Assembly (NCBI GenBank): GCA_033026295.1
Contig: CM065173.1
Location: 6,076,001 to 6,140,000, forward strand
Length of the DNA: 64,000 nt
Direction: 5' to 3'
Origin: Channa striata
Taxonomy: Eukaryota > Chordata > Actinopteri > Anabantiformes > Channidae
Shown here: in pieces, positions 49,975 through 62,849 of the stretch
Layout of the letters: each line of letters opens with the position of its first letter
Position numbering within the stretch: position 1 is the stretch's first letter
Program-made: the position numbers and the translations under genes
Notes under the pieces: model-generated
The model's input: the letters and a program-made list of their open reading frames with translations, nothing else
Told to the model about the DNA's origin: nothing
The model's database searches: none

Positions 49975-52900
49975 ATGCAGGACTAAACTTCACTCAATGT
50001 GACATTTATTTACAGTGAAACTCAGGTAGCCGCAGTTCAAAATGGTTTTGTGGACAGGTCGAAAAAATATATACAAAAACATTTAAACAACTACATAGAC
50101 CATAACCTGGTCAAAACAAGAAATCTGAAAAAAAAAATCTACAAAAGGAAAAACTAGGCTAAGCCCACAGCCAATGTGCAACTAGCAGCAGGTTCACGTC
50201 TGAACTGCAGTCACATAAGTGACATCTATAAGTTATCTTCTATAGAAGCAATATAAATGTCCTAATTATTCTAATAACATTAAATGTTATTAATGGCACT
50301 TTTATGTCAATTTCCCTACACAAACATAAAACTCCCCTCTACTTCCTACCAGGATGGTACAACTCATTTCCTGTTTGATAGCGTGAAACTGAGAACACAC
50401 TAACATTGGGTAAGTATCAAAGGTGAAAGTAAAAGCACATCTATGCAGAAAACCTGACGAAAACAATGATAAAAAGAGGGACGTGCACAAATCTGCATTT
50501 TTTCAGATTAACATTAATTTGATAGTAACATGTTCAGATCAGTGCAGCAGTTATTTCTTCTTCCACTTTGTCTTTCTCCATTCCACTTTTCAATATGTTT
50601 GTCAGTATGCACTTTTAAAATCAGTAGAGATCAGGTTAATTTACTTTAATCTACATCACTTACCTGGGACGTCACTAGGGCTGCAGAAAAAAAACATGAG
50701 TCAATATTTCATTATTTCCTTACTGAATTTATTAAAGAGAAAAGCAAATCAATCATGAGAAAAATACTAAACCGATGTAAAAACATGGTTTTACTGTGTT
50801 TTTTGCTGTCTCACAGACTAATGCAGCAGCCAACTGTAAAACCCCATTTGGCATCATTTTCCCTCAGATTGTGCGTTTCTCACCTTCTGTCGATTCTGTG
50901 AAATTATTCAGTCCAAATAATGCTTATTGTGGCCCATTAGAGTAAAGAACAGTGTTGCCACAGTGTCGAGGCTAATGATTTTTATTTGAAATCTCTCCCC
51001 TCCGTTGTAGCTTTGAGTGTGTGTGTGTGTGTGGTTCTCACACCGGTTATGAGCTGCATTAGTGCAGTTTAATGAGGGTTGGTAGAAATATGGAAATAAA
51101 GTCAGTGAATGGTGATGTGAAAACAGATTCTGCCTCCTCCGCACTCCTCTCTCTAAACTCCTTCCAAAAATCTAACCTAAACCAAAGGTGACCTGAGTAA
51201 ACACAAAATATTAATTTTAGGTCATAATTGCGTTGACCTACCACCAACTGTGATCTCCCAGCTGTTGAGTCTCACTCATCTGCCTGTTTCTGGCTTGTTT
51301 CCCCCTGCTCACAGTGACCTCATCATTTGTTGGAGTGACGGTTTTAAAGCTAAACTCAGAGTTTGGTTCTTGGATTACAAACCTTACACTCAAATACAAA
51401 AACTTGGAGGAAGTACTTGCAAACTTTCTACAAAAATTTTTTTTTAATCTCAATACATGCTGCTCTCAATGCAGTTTTCTGGATGAAAGTGTTACTTGTT
51501 TTTCAGCCAGGTGTGTAACTGCTACAGCAAGTGTCTGCACTATTGGCACATTGGCTGTTTGAGGAAAATCACCCTTCAGTGCCCAGATTTACACAGATCC
51601 AGCTGCATGAAGGTGGTTGAGAGGTAAAGAGGTAAAAACCAAACCAACAAATCCTACCTCAAACGTCCCAAGAGCTACAAAGAATACACTAACAACGCTG
51701 CTACAACAATTGAACAAAAAAGTCAACACCTTGCTCCATTCTTCCCTTTGCTAAAATGTCCTCACGTTCTACATTCGTCCCTGCGCTCGCTCCCATTTTA
51801 ATCCCACCTTCTTTTGTAATTAATGCATTTTTTGTTTTCTTTGAAGCCAGTTGCGTGCGCAGATACGGCTTCCTCTTCTTCGCTTTGTGCTGCATCCGCT
51901 TCATCTTCTCCTCTGCGTATGCACGTGTTATTCATCTCCGTTCAATTTTCAAACATATTGGGCAGATAAGTGAAGAAAAAGCGGGGGGGTGCTATCTCTG
52001 CTGTCTGGGCAAGAACACAGGCAGACTGTTAACAAAACAAAGCAATTTCCCAGCACAAAGGCAGAGCGAGAGCAATCTATCATCGGCCCATGAGAGTGGA
52101 GCGGGCAGGCAGCGAGGCGGCAGGCGGCGGCACCCGGCCTTCGAAATGGGCAGAAAGCCCTCGCTTGTTGCTGAGGCTCCATCTTCAATCTGCTGCAGTG
52201 AAGAAGTAAGAAAAAAAAAAAACGTGAGGGCACATTTAAGCGCCGTCAGTCTCTGTGAGGACCAGGACAGGGCGGCAGCTTCCTGCAAGTCATCGGCTCC
52301 CAGAGAAATTATGAACAAAATGCTTGAAACCATCTCTTGTGTTTGTCTCTGCTGCTCTGTATCGAGGCCGATCGTTCGTAGCAGCACAACACTCTCCTAA
52401 ATCAATGGTTCAAGCACCTCCGAGAATATTTAAAGGGGCATTAGGTAATATTTTCCCTGCCCTGTTGTACAAAATGTCCACAGTATATTACAGCAGCATG
52501 GGCCGATGGGGCCGTCAGTCGATATCAATGACTCAGCGCTTGCTCGGCCAGGTGCTGAGATTCCTGCTTTCAACATTTGCTCTCTCTGTAATTTGGAGAC
52601 GCTTCCAGTCAGACCTGCCTCGTAAATGCTGGAGGACTTCACCATGGCATCAGTGCACATGATGCCAGCGTCATCATCTGTGGACTCTTGTAACGAATCG
52701 ACCACCTATTACTGCAAGAATGTCATGCGATTTGCTGTAAGCTGGGTTTGAACGTGTCAAATTCATAAAATGTCATGAATGCACCAAACCATCTCTGCTC
52801 TGCCCAAAGCGCAAGGAAGCAGGATACAAGAGTGTGGAATCCCCTGATTTTGAAACTGTAAAAACAAGTACATTTGTAATTCGAAGAGAAATATAAAAGT

Positions 52901-55900
52901 TCTATTTCTTGAAACTTGTGTTACTTCTGATATTAAAAGAACAATTGTAATAGCTCAACGTGTATTGAATACTATATTGGTGAAAGAAAATGTTTCCAAA
53001 TATGCGATGCAAAACTTTTCCTTACAACTCTATCTTCTCTCAGATCCTGAAAGTTAGGGATGAATCGGACATTTCAGGGCTGTGAGCTCAGAATATTATT
53101 ACCATGACTTCAATAAAAGCTGCAAAGAGTTAATCTACTGTCTTATCTATTTTAGACAGATCATTATCTCTGATTATTATAACCTGAAAGTACCAGTAAA
53201 AAATACACTAATTTGTCAAAAATGTTAAACTTAATAAAATGTTAAATTACAAAACAAAAGAGTTTATCAAAGGCTTAGATATTACACAGTGAGATTAGTT
53301 GGTTCAAGATCAGCAACTTTTAGAATATGCAAATGTATGTTTTCAGTCACAGATGGGAAACACATTGATACTGTGATATTTAAAACTTTGATCAAATGCT
53401 GGTTCCCAAATATGTGATCTTGCAGAAGCCCACAGCACCCACTCTTTGTCACTGCAGTATCTTAAACAATCAGTTTGGTGTGTTTTTGGTTAAGGTTAGG
53501 GAAACAGTAGTTTGGTTTGACAGAGAATCCCCCGCGTTTAACATCAGACACAATTTGATCATTTAGTTTTAAACCAAACCACAAACTTTCTTCAACCTTA
53601 AAGCCACAAAGTGCAGCTTTTGGAAATGAAATCTCAGCTGTAGCATGACACCAATCCAATCCAATCAGGTCGTCGAATATTGATGCCACAGTGCTGTTTT
53701 ACAGGTACGTCCAAGGTAGCTTTGTGATTCCTTTGGAAGGAAATGCCTCCCACACTCTGCCAGTTCTCTAAGCCTGTGCCACTCAGCATATCTCTGCAAA
53801 AACACCCCCTCCAAAAAAAAAGTTTAAACCACAGATGCGACTCTGGAGTAAAACTTGTCTCTTCTCCCAAAACTCTTCCTCCTTATTCTCATTTAGTTCA
53901 TAAATGAAGAGCTTCATTTTAAAAACGTGTTGCACTTGAACATAATTCATCCAGTGGTCACTTATTTATGATTGTACTTAGTGGCATAGAAATGTTTAAT
54001 GCTTTTATTGTTACAACTGGTGTGTTGTAAACATGTTTCTATAGTAAAAAATAGTATATTGAAAAAAAAAAAACTACTACTTTGCCATATCAACACACAC
54101 ACATCAACACATTTATTTTCTTGACTTTTTTTCCAGTTTAGTTTTATTTTCTCTTTGCTTTACTGTCAGCGTTGGCAAATGGAAGCAACTGCTGATGTGC
54201 ACAAAATGCAAAAATGCAATTTATATTGAATTCTGAGAGAGCGATTTCCCTATTCAGTCTGCAACAGTTTTGTAGACAGTTGCATGCAGTAAGTTAAAAA
54301 TAATTGGAGATATCCATCAATATCCGGAGTGGCCTATACCTCCCGACTCTCACCTACATAAAACCTGCCTGTAGCCGTTGACGGGTGCAGTCCCATTCTG
54401 CATTCAGCTCTTATCAGCCTTACTCACAAGCTCCGGCTAATACAGATGAAGTGATCTTGGTTGATCCCCGAGGGAGAATTTGGGTCATTATGGCAGTGAA
54501 GAATAGCACAGGAGGATGGGAAGCAAGGAGTAAAAACGATACTAAGTGATACAAAAAAAAATAAATTAAAGATGGTGAATCTGTGAGGGCGATAAAAATA
54601 CCTCCACAGAGGCTGAAATTGAATTTGCAGCGTGACTGCGATTCACAAATGCTCCCCGCCGTTTATGGAGTTACAAATTCTAAGATTTCACCAGTGATTC
54701 AATAATGTATGAGTGCACTTAGAGGTCTGTTGTATCGAGGCGCAGTGTGTGAAGGCTTTATTTCCTGCTTTCACGAGAGAACACAATGGATGTTCGTTGT
54801 TGAGTCAGCACTGAGGGAAGCCACGGCTCATAGAAAAACTGGTTATATTCCGACGCAAGGCCTGATTTCTCTCCATCTGTCGTTCCCTCTCTCCTGTCAT
54901 GTTTTCCTGTGTGTTTATCTTCATTTTCCTTCATCTCACGCATGCTTTTAATCTCATTCTCTTTCTGCCTTGTTCTCCCGGCGACTCACACACACACAAT
55001 AAACAACCTTGAGTCTGCATCGCACATTTGTACAGGACATGAGTTAGAGACTGAGGCAGGGAGAACAGGAAGGGAGGGAGGCAAGAAATGAGGGAGGGAG
55101 TGGTGGAGCACACGGCTATCAGCCAAGTGTGACAGCAGATTCCTATTTCTTTCCTCGGCCGTCCGCTGTGGACCCTGAGCTGAATACTGAGCACGCCCAC
55201 TGCCAGGGCAGAGCCACAGAGCCGGCCGCAGGACCTGATTAACCGCAGAGCCAGGCTTAGGACCCGCATCAGGTCCAGACGGTCGGTTCTGATTGAACGT
55301 TTATGGCAGGACCAAGTGAAAGTGAAAAGACAGGATTCAAATCAGAGCTGAGGTCACTGACAGTTTTCACCTGTTCCATTGGATTGTTGTTGCTTTGACC
55401 ATCTCTCATTTTAGTCGTGGTTCGCTTTGTGTTTAGCACATATTGTATCGGTATGACCTTCTAATATATTATGCTTTAATTTACTGAAATTTGGGAGCTT
55501 TGTATTAAGAGCCTTACGTGGCTGTTTCCTCATTATGGGTTTTCTCCACGAACCACAAGGTCAGTGGTTCAACTCCTGGTTCCTCCTTGAAGTGTCCTTG
55601 GGCAAAACATTTTTTCCTGGTGGTTTAGGAGAAAACCTTTCATGGTCTTGTATAGAACACTCCTTTAAATAGGTCTCACGGAAAAAGAAATTTATATTTA
55701 TATCATGAAGCAGGAGGTACTGCGACACGCACACACGGAAAAATGTTATCAGAAAATGAAACCAATGGTGTGGGAAGATTAAAATCATTTGAAAGAAAGA
55801 ATGAGAATGCAGTGTATAATAAAAAAGTGACAGTTCCTCCAGTAGTTTGGAGGAAAACAAACTGTAACACACCAATACACTAATAACATTAATAACTGAA

Positions 55901-56502
55901 CATGTTCATTTCATATGACAAATAGGACTAATAATGATATAATCTGACATCGTTCTTCAAGTCACCATCTAATTAAATTAACAGGGATAGTGTGTTTTAC
56001 TAATTAAATTTAAAAATACATGATATTAAGAAAAATTAAATTTTACATTTGTCAGATGCTTTTATCCACTTTTTTATGCTTTTATTCACTTTTTGAAAGT
56101 GGAACTTACAAAGGTAGATGGCAAAGCAAAGATCTTGGTCAAGGAGAAAACCTCAAAGCAGAGTGTTATCAGAAGTGTTTCCCTTCCATGACATGTAAGT
56201 CAATACTGGAAATCTGTACTGTGATAGTTTTCTACTTGTGCCTCACTATCAAATGACCACTTCATCTTTCACATCTGCCCACAGATGTTCTCTAATGCAA
56301 CTGCCAAAATACTCTTTCTGGAGGTCACTCCTACAGCCAACAAAATGGTCGCAGTGTTTCCCAAAAATTAAAGTTGTGGTGCTTCAAGATCCTGCAGTAC
56401 TTCTGGGACACACATTTTAGGACTATTTACACTGTGACACGTCCGATGATCTTTTCTGAGCGTATCCCAGCGGTCTTTTTTAGAATACATTCTCTCCACT
56501 TT
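49972..56502. other. Non-coding stretch with enhancer-like blocks
   Basis: About 6.5 kb without a defensible gene. A 214-codon frame at 51756-52400 spans GC-rich sequence at 52060-52300 but has no domain. Sequence at 52060-52700 and 54340-54690 is repeat-poor and might be constrained. Small items are a (GT)n at 51017-51033, a SINE family A scrap at 55550-55610 and a tandem pair of a 19-base unit at 56056-56093. Confidence 0.5.
55550..55610 (+). mobile_element. tRNA-derived SINE (family A) fragment
   Basis: A perfect B box GGTTCAACTCC (55566-55576) is followed by 'gaagtgtccttgggcaaaac', the family A segment after the B box. The A box and 3' part are not recognisable. Confidence 0.6.
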
Positions 56503-56740
56503 CCACTCACCCAACCGGTCAAGGCAGATGTCCGTCCACCCTGATCCTGGTTCTGCTGGAGTTTCTTCCGTTAAAGGGAGTTTTTCCTCTCCACTGTTGC
56601 CTATAGCTGCTCAAGGGGGATTTGTTGGGTTTTCTCTAAATGTCTGTATAGTCTTGACTTTATTATGTAAAGTGCCTTGAGGTAACCTTGTTGTGAATTG
56701 GGAACATATAAATAAAGTTCAGTTGAATTGAATTGGTCCT
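56503..56740 (+). mobile_element. L2-type LINE 3' tail
   Basis: The fragment runs from 'caaccggtcaaggcagatg' through 'tcctggttctgctgga' and 'agtgccttgaggtaacc' to the end 'cagttgaattgaattgg'. It closely matches 24112-24316 and the reverse of 42624-42850, and includes the terminal GAATT repeats expected at the 3' end. No coding part is present, so it is a severely 5'-truncated insertion. Confidence 0.88.
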
Positions 56741-58822
56741 GAAACCTCAAATTAAAAGTGTATTGATTAGTAAATACATGTTCAGATCCTTTATTTGTCT
56801 GAATAGTTGCATCACCACAGCGTAGACTAAAGAGCCAAAGGGCAAATTCTTGGGATATTTGTCGTATAAATCTGTCTATTGTCTGAGTTAGCATTGTGTT
56901 ATTTCAGTCAGGAGTGCAGAATTAATATTAGCTAATTAAATTTTACATCCAATGTAAAACCTACATTTATAACCACACATGACTGGCTACTTTTCTATTC
57001 AGTCCAGACTGTGAAATATTGATGTGCACACACTGGATTTGTATGGACATCAATACTTCACAAATGCTACATTTAAATACTGTTCTGTCCTATTATCTGA
57101 AATTTTTGCTTGTAGCATGCTAACATGCTACTTTGCACCAAACACATAGATAAGTGTATACACAGCTTACTATGTATAGTGTTGGTACTTTAATGTGAAT
57201 CAGACATTGTCAGATATAAAGTTTTATTGTGACAACTAACTATGTTTATCCTCGAAGGAAAATTTAGGTGTTATAGTAGCTGCAGTAGCTGTTACACATG
57301 ATAATAAAAGATATCAGTAAGTTTTAAAGAATTTTAATGAAATAATACTAATCATAGTAAAACTAAATAACACACGGTACGTTTGTGTAAATCAGTGAGG
57401 TGGACATTCCTAAAAAGCTTGTGATATGTTCCTGTATTGTCCAGTGAAAGGGCCTCAGTGCTGCTGTGAACGGTGGATGTACGTTACAGTTGTATTGTAA
57501 TTATAACATTTAAGAGGCATTATTTATGTTCGAAATATGCTGGAAGAAAAGTAAAAATATAAGATAAACACTGTAAAAACACTAAATGCATTTACTTGTC
57601 ACCACAGTTGGTCGAAATGAAAGAAGATTAGAAATAACATGGAGCAGCAGTGATTGTCATGAATGTCATTGATGAAAAAGTGCAGCACATTAATACTCTC
57701 ATCAGAAACATGTCTTCCATTCGCTGAAGTGTTGACGGTGTAAATTCCATCACTGTTAAAGTTCACTGGATTAGAGGTTTGTTCATTCGCGAGGCACATT
57801 TCCTCCAGACGTTATCGCCGTGCGGGATCAACACTTGGTGCCAGCTTAACTGCAGAGGGAGGAGTCTAATCTGCATAAAAACAATCTACTGTGATTATAT
57901 ACAAAGTTAATTAAAAGCTATTCCCCCTCTTTACTCACCCGTGGAAATCTTCATCTCGAAATATGAAAAAAATTTTTATATGGCAGCAATTTTCTTTGCA
58001 CCGAACAATGGCTGAATCTGCACCATAAAAGCCCCTCCGCCCTCCAATAATGATTTTGAATTCAATCTCCTCACTAATTGCAGGGCTGGTGCCCCACCCA
58101 CCCTTTGTGATGTGTAACAGTCTGCATAATTAACTGAAAAGCAGTAATAGCAGCAGAATAGCCAGCGGGCCTCCACGGCAGCCCTGACACACACCATTAA
58201 AATGCAAATCGAGCTCAGTGATATAAAAACTGAGATCTATGGCGGCACAGAGACTGAGACAGATAAACAGTGAATCATGCCAAACGTCCCACCTACCCTC
58301 CATCTTCACCCCCGACCCCCCGTTCTTGGATGCAGCTCCAGCCCGGCTGCCGTCCTCTCCGCCGGGATCGGGGCAGAGTCATCTATCTCAGAGAGTCACG
58401 TCAATGAAATCAGCAAAGGAGCAATAAGTCTCAGTGTTTCACCACAGTCTGTTCAATAAGCTGATGTTGCCATGCAACAGAAGATATTCAGCCAGTGAGG
58501 AGAGACTTTCCCTGGAGGATGATGGGAAATGTTGCACCAGGGGCCAAAGGCACCACTTGCTAATGCAAAAAGCTAATTTGTTTATATTGTGTAGCTGTAA
58601 TATGGAGAGTAGATCCCACTTTGTGTTTTTATTGTTCTCACTAAATATTTTAATGACTTTAAATACAGCAGGAGATCTTTCTCCTCTGGGTTTATGTTCT
58701 GAAATTATCAGATTGTTTGAGGATGTAAATACAAACTTTTTACATGAAAAAATAATAAGGTTCTTCGCTCTATTGGTCAGAAACATGTGGCGCTATGTTG
58801 TTTCACCCGGTGGCCTTTACAT
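56741..58822. other. Non-coding stretch with enhancer-like block
   Basis: The part at 57830-58240 carries TAATTA cores (57908-57913, 58127-58132) and an octamer ATGCAAAT (58202-58209), and is treated in the findings. A GTAGCATG/CATGCTAC inverted pair at 57112-57131 resembles a word common in dispersed fish repeats. No exon is seen. Confidence 0.5.
58202..58209 (+). promoter_or_regulatory. Octamer motif ATGCAAAT (POU-factor site)
   Basis: This is an exact match to the octamer bound by POU-domain proteins, inside a repeat-free block with two TAATTA cores. Function is inferred from motif identity alone. Confidence 0.35.
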
Positions 58823-58950
58823 GTTGTTTCACATTCATCTGTTCACACACACTAACACAACCACACTGGGGATTGAGTTCAATGTCATCATCAAGGACAC
58901 TGACTTTTTGGACGGGAGAAACTGGGGATCAAACCACCGACCCCAGATGT
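58823..58950 (-). mobile_element. tRNA-derived SINE (family A) fragment
   Basis: A B-box-like GGTTTGATCCC on the minus strand (58925-58935) is followed by 'gtgtccttgatgatg' and 'gttcacacacac'-type words of the family body. The A box end is not recognisable beyond 58950. Confidence 0.55.
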
Positions 58951-59039
58951 AGAACCTCTGTGATGTTAGTTTAGCGAAGTGGGACTGAAGCGGAAATTGT
59001 TTTCCTCTGCAGTAACACTGACTTCCTCTTGGTAGTCAG
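58951..59039. other. Short spacer, nothing recognised
   Basis: The short gap between a family A fragment and a family B copy holds nothing I recognise. Confidence 0.5.
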
Positions 59040-59225
59040 GGTAGAGTTACAAGAACAATCACACAAAACAAAATGCTGCAAACAGTGACAATAGTACAGA
59101 TTACTGTTGCTGCCACGTGCACAATGTTGTGTTCCGATCATCCTTGAAGTGCATAACGTCTCACACGTGAGTCAAGCACTGGTCTCCTGTGGAAAAGTCC
59201 TGTGTTTACTATATCATCCACCTCC
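59040..59225 (-). mobile_element. SINE-like dispersed family B, copy 5
   Basis: The copy keeps 'gagttacaaga', 'acaaaatgctgcaaacagtg', 'gctgccacgtgcacaatgtt', 'gtgcataacgtctcacac' and 'gtggaaaagtcctgtgttt', all aligned in order with copy 1. The B-box region has mutated to 'gagtcaagcactgg'. It lies in the same orientation as the other four copies. Confidence 0.6.
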
Positions 59226-60689
59226 CTAAACTAAAAACTCTGAGCGTCAATCGCTGATATAAATTGTAGATGATCACAGATGCACTTAGACGTGTTTGTT
59301 TATGCAACACACACTTCAATCTAATAAAAATATAATCAAACTCAGTCTTTAAATATCCTGAAAGGAAATGAAAAAGATTAAAAGACTTCAGGATTCGTTT
59401 TTAACCTTTTTTTACTCTGTTTTACCTTGTTTGTTCCAGTTCTGGAAGCCAAATAACTACATTCAGCTTCTTCTTTTCTCCAACCTTCAGTTTTTCAGGG
59501 ACATCTCGTCAAACATGTCTTTTAATGCACCTCCTGGTTCTTATTCACATCTCTAAGCTGCTGAGTAAAACCAGGCTCTGATTTACTTGCCACAGAGAAG
59601 CTGAACTGGAGCAGTTAGGGGGTAAGTGCTGAGTGATAATGAGGAGGAACAAACGCTGCTTCCTCACTTCCTTCACTACGGTTTATCCTCTGGGGTCTGA
59701 GGATTAATTTGTACTCCGTGAACAATTAGCTGAGCGTTAATAAAGTGAAAGACAGTCGGGTTTGGTAATGAATCACTGAGAGATTTGTAGGGGAGCAACA
59801 AGGATTGCAGACACCTGAGAACAGGTGTAAAAGTGTCAATACACGGTGACACGTTGCAGTTGTGGAAAAGATTATATTATAATTCAAGATAATAAATTCA
59901 CAAAATTTCCTAATGGTTTCACCCAAATAACTATCCTAACTATAACTATTTTAGAAGTTTAGTTTACAGTAAATACTTAATAATACTAGTATATACTTGT
60001 AAATACTTGAAAATATTTATTCATTCATTAATGTAAATTTACATTTACATTTATAATGTTCAGTTTCTTTATTTTTGATCAGATTTAGTCCAGAAAAGTC
60101 TCAAGATCATGCTGAATGATTTTTCTGGTAGTTAAACCTTCTTGTATTGTAATTTTTTTTAAAGGTTAAACATGGATCCCAGTAATTTTAACACCGTTAA
60201 ATTGCTACACTATTTATTTATATCCATATCTCATAACTGTTTACATATTAAAGGACATTAAAGCCTTTTGTACACAAAGTGCATCCATTGCAGTTTGTTT
60301 AGTGATTTGTTGACTCATTTTCTTATTGAATTCATCATTGTGACTGAGTATTTGTCTCTTCCCACGAGTAGAAATGTAGAAATTTTAAATTAATTCCGTG
60401 TGGCGCAGCGTTTGATGACTATAAATGAATCTTTTCGGCACGCACGAGAAACTGAAGTCTTCCCAGCAGGCAGCACTAACACAGACATGACACACATGAG
60501 CTCACTACCGAGAGAAATGCAGCACGCGTAGTCGTGACCGCACATCCTGGGAGACATCAGTGGGAAGGTTGTACAGCGAGTGCACGGCTGATTCATCAGT
60601 CACATTGGGTTTGTCTTTAAAACACTAGTTGCGAGGGAGTGCATCAGTCTAACTAAGGAAAAAGGGTGCGTCATGCCGTGTTTGCTGAG
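59226..60689. other. Non-coding stretch, no gene seen
   Basis: AT-rich unique sequence with short TTTACAT and ATTCATTCATT tandems around 60020-60060. Confidence 0.55.
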
Positions 60690-61400
60690 TCATGATGGAT
60701 GGAAGTGGTGGAAGAGCTGAAACGAAAGGAACTTTGGTAGGCCATGCTTGTACTTGGATCCCCCGCCTCGCCCCATCAATGGCTGTTCGCCGTTACCACA
60801 GAGTAAGAGAAGGTGCCGAAAAAACGCTGGAGAAATAACTTTGGGCCGCACGTGAACCGTGGCGTCATCTGCTGTCACGCTCGGTGTAGCTACAGTTAGC
60901 TCATTATGAATGGGCCTCGTTCCGTGAACGCGCAAGGAGCAGATGGCAAAGTCTCCACAGAACCCGAGCGTACATGCCGAGCAACTACGCCTGGTGTGCA
61001 AGGAGAAGGAGGGGAACAAGAAGGCCGCTTTGAGGGATTCCAAACAGAAAGTCACTGCAAATCCCATCAGGAAAAACAGCTAAATCCACCGCCAGCGGGC
61101 CGCAGTCACGCAGATCGGCTGTGGCAGCAGCCGTTGACGGTGTGGGCCTATAAATAGAGCAGAGCCACAGCCCGTGGTGCTGTCAGTGGGGACTGGGTGG
61201 CAGATGACTCTCCTCCAACGGGGAAGGTCTGGAGGATTCCCCTCCGTGACTCAGTGCCAAAATACTCGTTCCCCAATGTCACGCGCCCACTGCGACACAG
61301 AGCCGCCGCGAGGCACGACAGCAGCAAACGCTACACTGCTGAGCCGCGTCTCACAAGACGGCATCAGGGCTGGTGCTGCACTTTTGTATTTCCCCAGTGT
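60690..61400. promoter_or_regulatory. CpG-rich patch with TATA box
   Basis: CpG dinucleotides are clearly denser here than elsewhere in the window (for example 'gaacgcgcaagg', 'cacgcgcccac', 'gccgccgcgagg'). A TATAAATA box stands at 61149-61156 with GC-rich sequence just upstream. Together these look like a vertebrate promoter on the plus strand, with initiation expected near 61180. The downstream open frame (ATG at 61204 to 61617, no domain) does not resemble a known protein, so a non-coding transcript, a first exon with a distant second exon, or chance are all possible. Confidence 0.35.
61149..61156 (+). promoter_or_regulatory. Candidate TATA box TATAAATA
   Basis: This is an exact strong TATA sequence in 'gcctataaatagagc', set in a GC-rich context, unlike the many TATAAA words in AT-rich DNA elsewhere. 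Confidence 0.35.
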
Positions 61401-62849
61401 TGGAGTGGGTCAGGCTGTGAAGGTGAGAGCACCTCAGGCTGGTGTCACCACAGCTAAAGTCACTGACTGGGAAGGAATATTCTGCAACTTCCGTTTACAA
61501 CGAGCCAATGCTGGTTTATCTATGCCTGAACAGGTCATTATTGTAAACATAATGACAAAGGAGACATTAAAATACAAAACAATTACTTTTTGTGCCTCAA
61601 CACAACTAAAACTTTAAAAAGTTTCAAGCCCGCTGTGCGTTATTGTTGTTATTCTTCTGGACCAACGATACTGCCTGGGATTATTACTATAACTTTCTAA
61701 TAACTAAAATTGTCTAAAAACATGTTTGCTTCTTAAATGTAAATTAACTCACAGCTGCCAGCCAATAAAATTGTCATTGGCCATGGAAAATAAATCAAAT
61801 TATAATTTATAGGTCCTGTCACAGCACTGTTTATTTGATATAATGTCCATAGAAATAGTTGTAAATAACAGTTTCACAAAATTTATAAAACCCTTCCGGG
61901 TTGGTGCTCAAAAGAGGTTATGATCTGGAAAGTGTTTTTTTTTTCAGAAGCTTCTTGCTTTTGTGAGGTAAAGCTTCAATGACACAATATGAAACAGTTG
62001 ATCAGAAAGTACCAGCTCGACACTAAGTACCAAAGTAAGAAAAAGCCTCTGCAGCAGCTGAGTGGCAGCTTTGAATCCTCCGTGTGTTTGAGAAGCTCCG
62101 ATCCAGCAGATGGATTATGCACATCCAGAAACATGCATCACGCATGCACGTGTGTGTGTGTGAGCAGAGGCTTTAAAGGACTTGCAATCATGTTTTCCCG
62201 TGACTTACGACTTCAGTCATACATGACTAAGTTGTTGAATGGATTATGCACATGTAGGAGCATGTGATTGAAGAAGTGAACTCACACCGAGGTGTTCATG
62301 CCAGAAAGGGATTATGTTCGTTGGCAGGGAAATCTCCCCTGACGAAGCTGCACACTGCTGTCAGATTCAGTCAAGTTCAGCTCCTCTAAAGGAAACTCTG
62401 TCGATGGCACAAATACAGAAACATATCACTGTGTCTCGCTGGTTTAATAGCAGACTCGTGTCTTAATGCACGCTGGTTCCTGTTTGGCCCAGCATCAACT
62501 GCAAGTGTTTAGAATCATCACTATTCTGTCAGCTATTGTTAAAGCACAAGAAAGAAGGAAACAAATCGTTACAGATATTATGTTGCAATCTTGACGTGGG
62601 ATTAATATATAACGTATGCAGTGTTTGGAAAATTAATGCTTTTGAATTCAAGATCACAGCACAGGAACGTCTGAGTAAATATTACTACATAATTTGATGC
62701 TACACATAGGCAATACGGTCATGTCAAAGATCCCCCTCTGAATCTGTGTAAGTGTTTCTGAGTGTAGGCCTGATGAGAACCAGATGGAAGCGAGGTTCCA
62801 GTGAAATCCTCGAGTCCAGTTGGTCGGCTGTGATAAAATTTTAAAAACC
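61401..62849. other. Non-coding stretch, no gene seen
   Basis: Mostly AT-rich DNA. The 14-base word TGGATTATGCACAT occurs twice (62111-62124 and 62240-62253). No RNA gene or exon is supported. Confidence 0.5.

Noticed and set aside
51756..52400. 214-codon plus-strand open frame
   Set aside because: No recognisable domain, mixed low-complexity composition and no supported splice or promoter context. Kept only as a comparative-check item.
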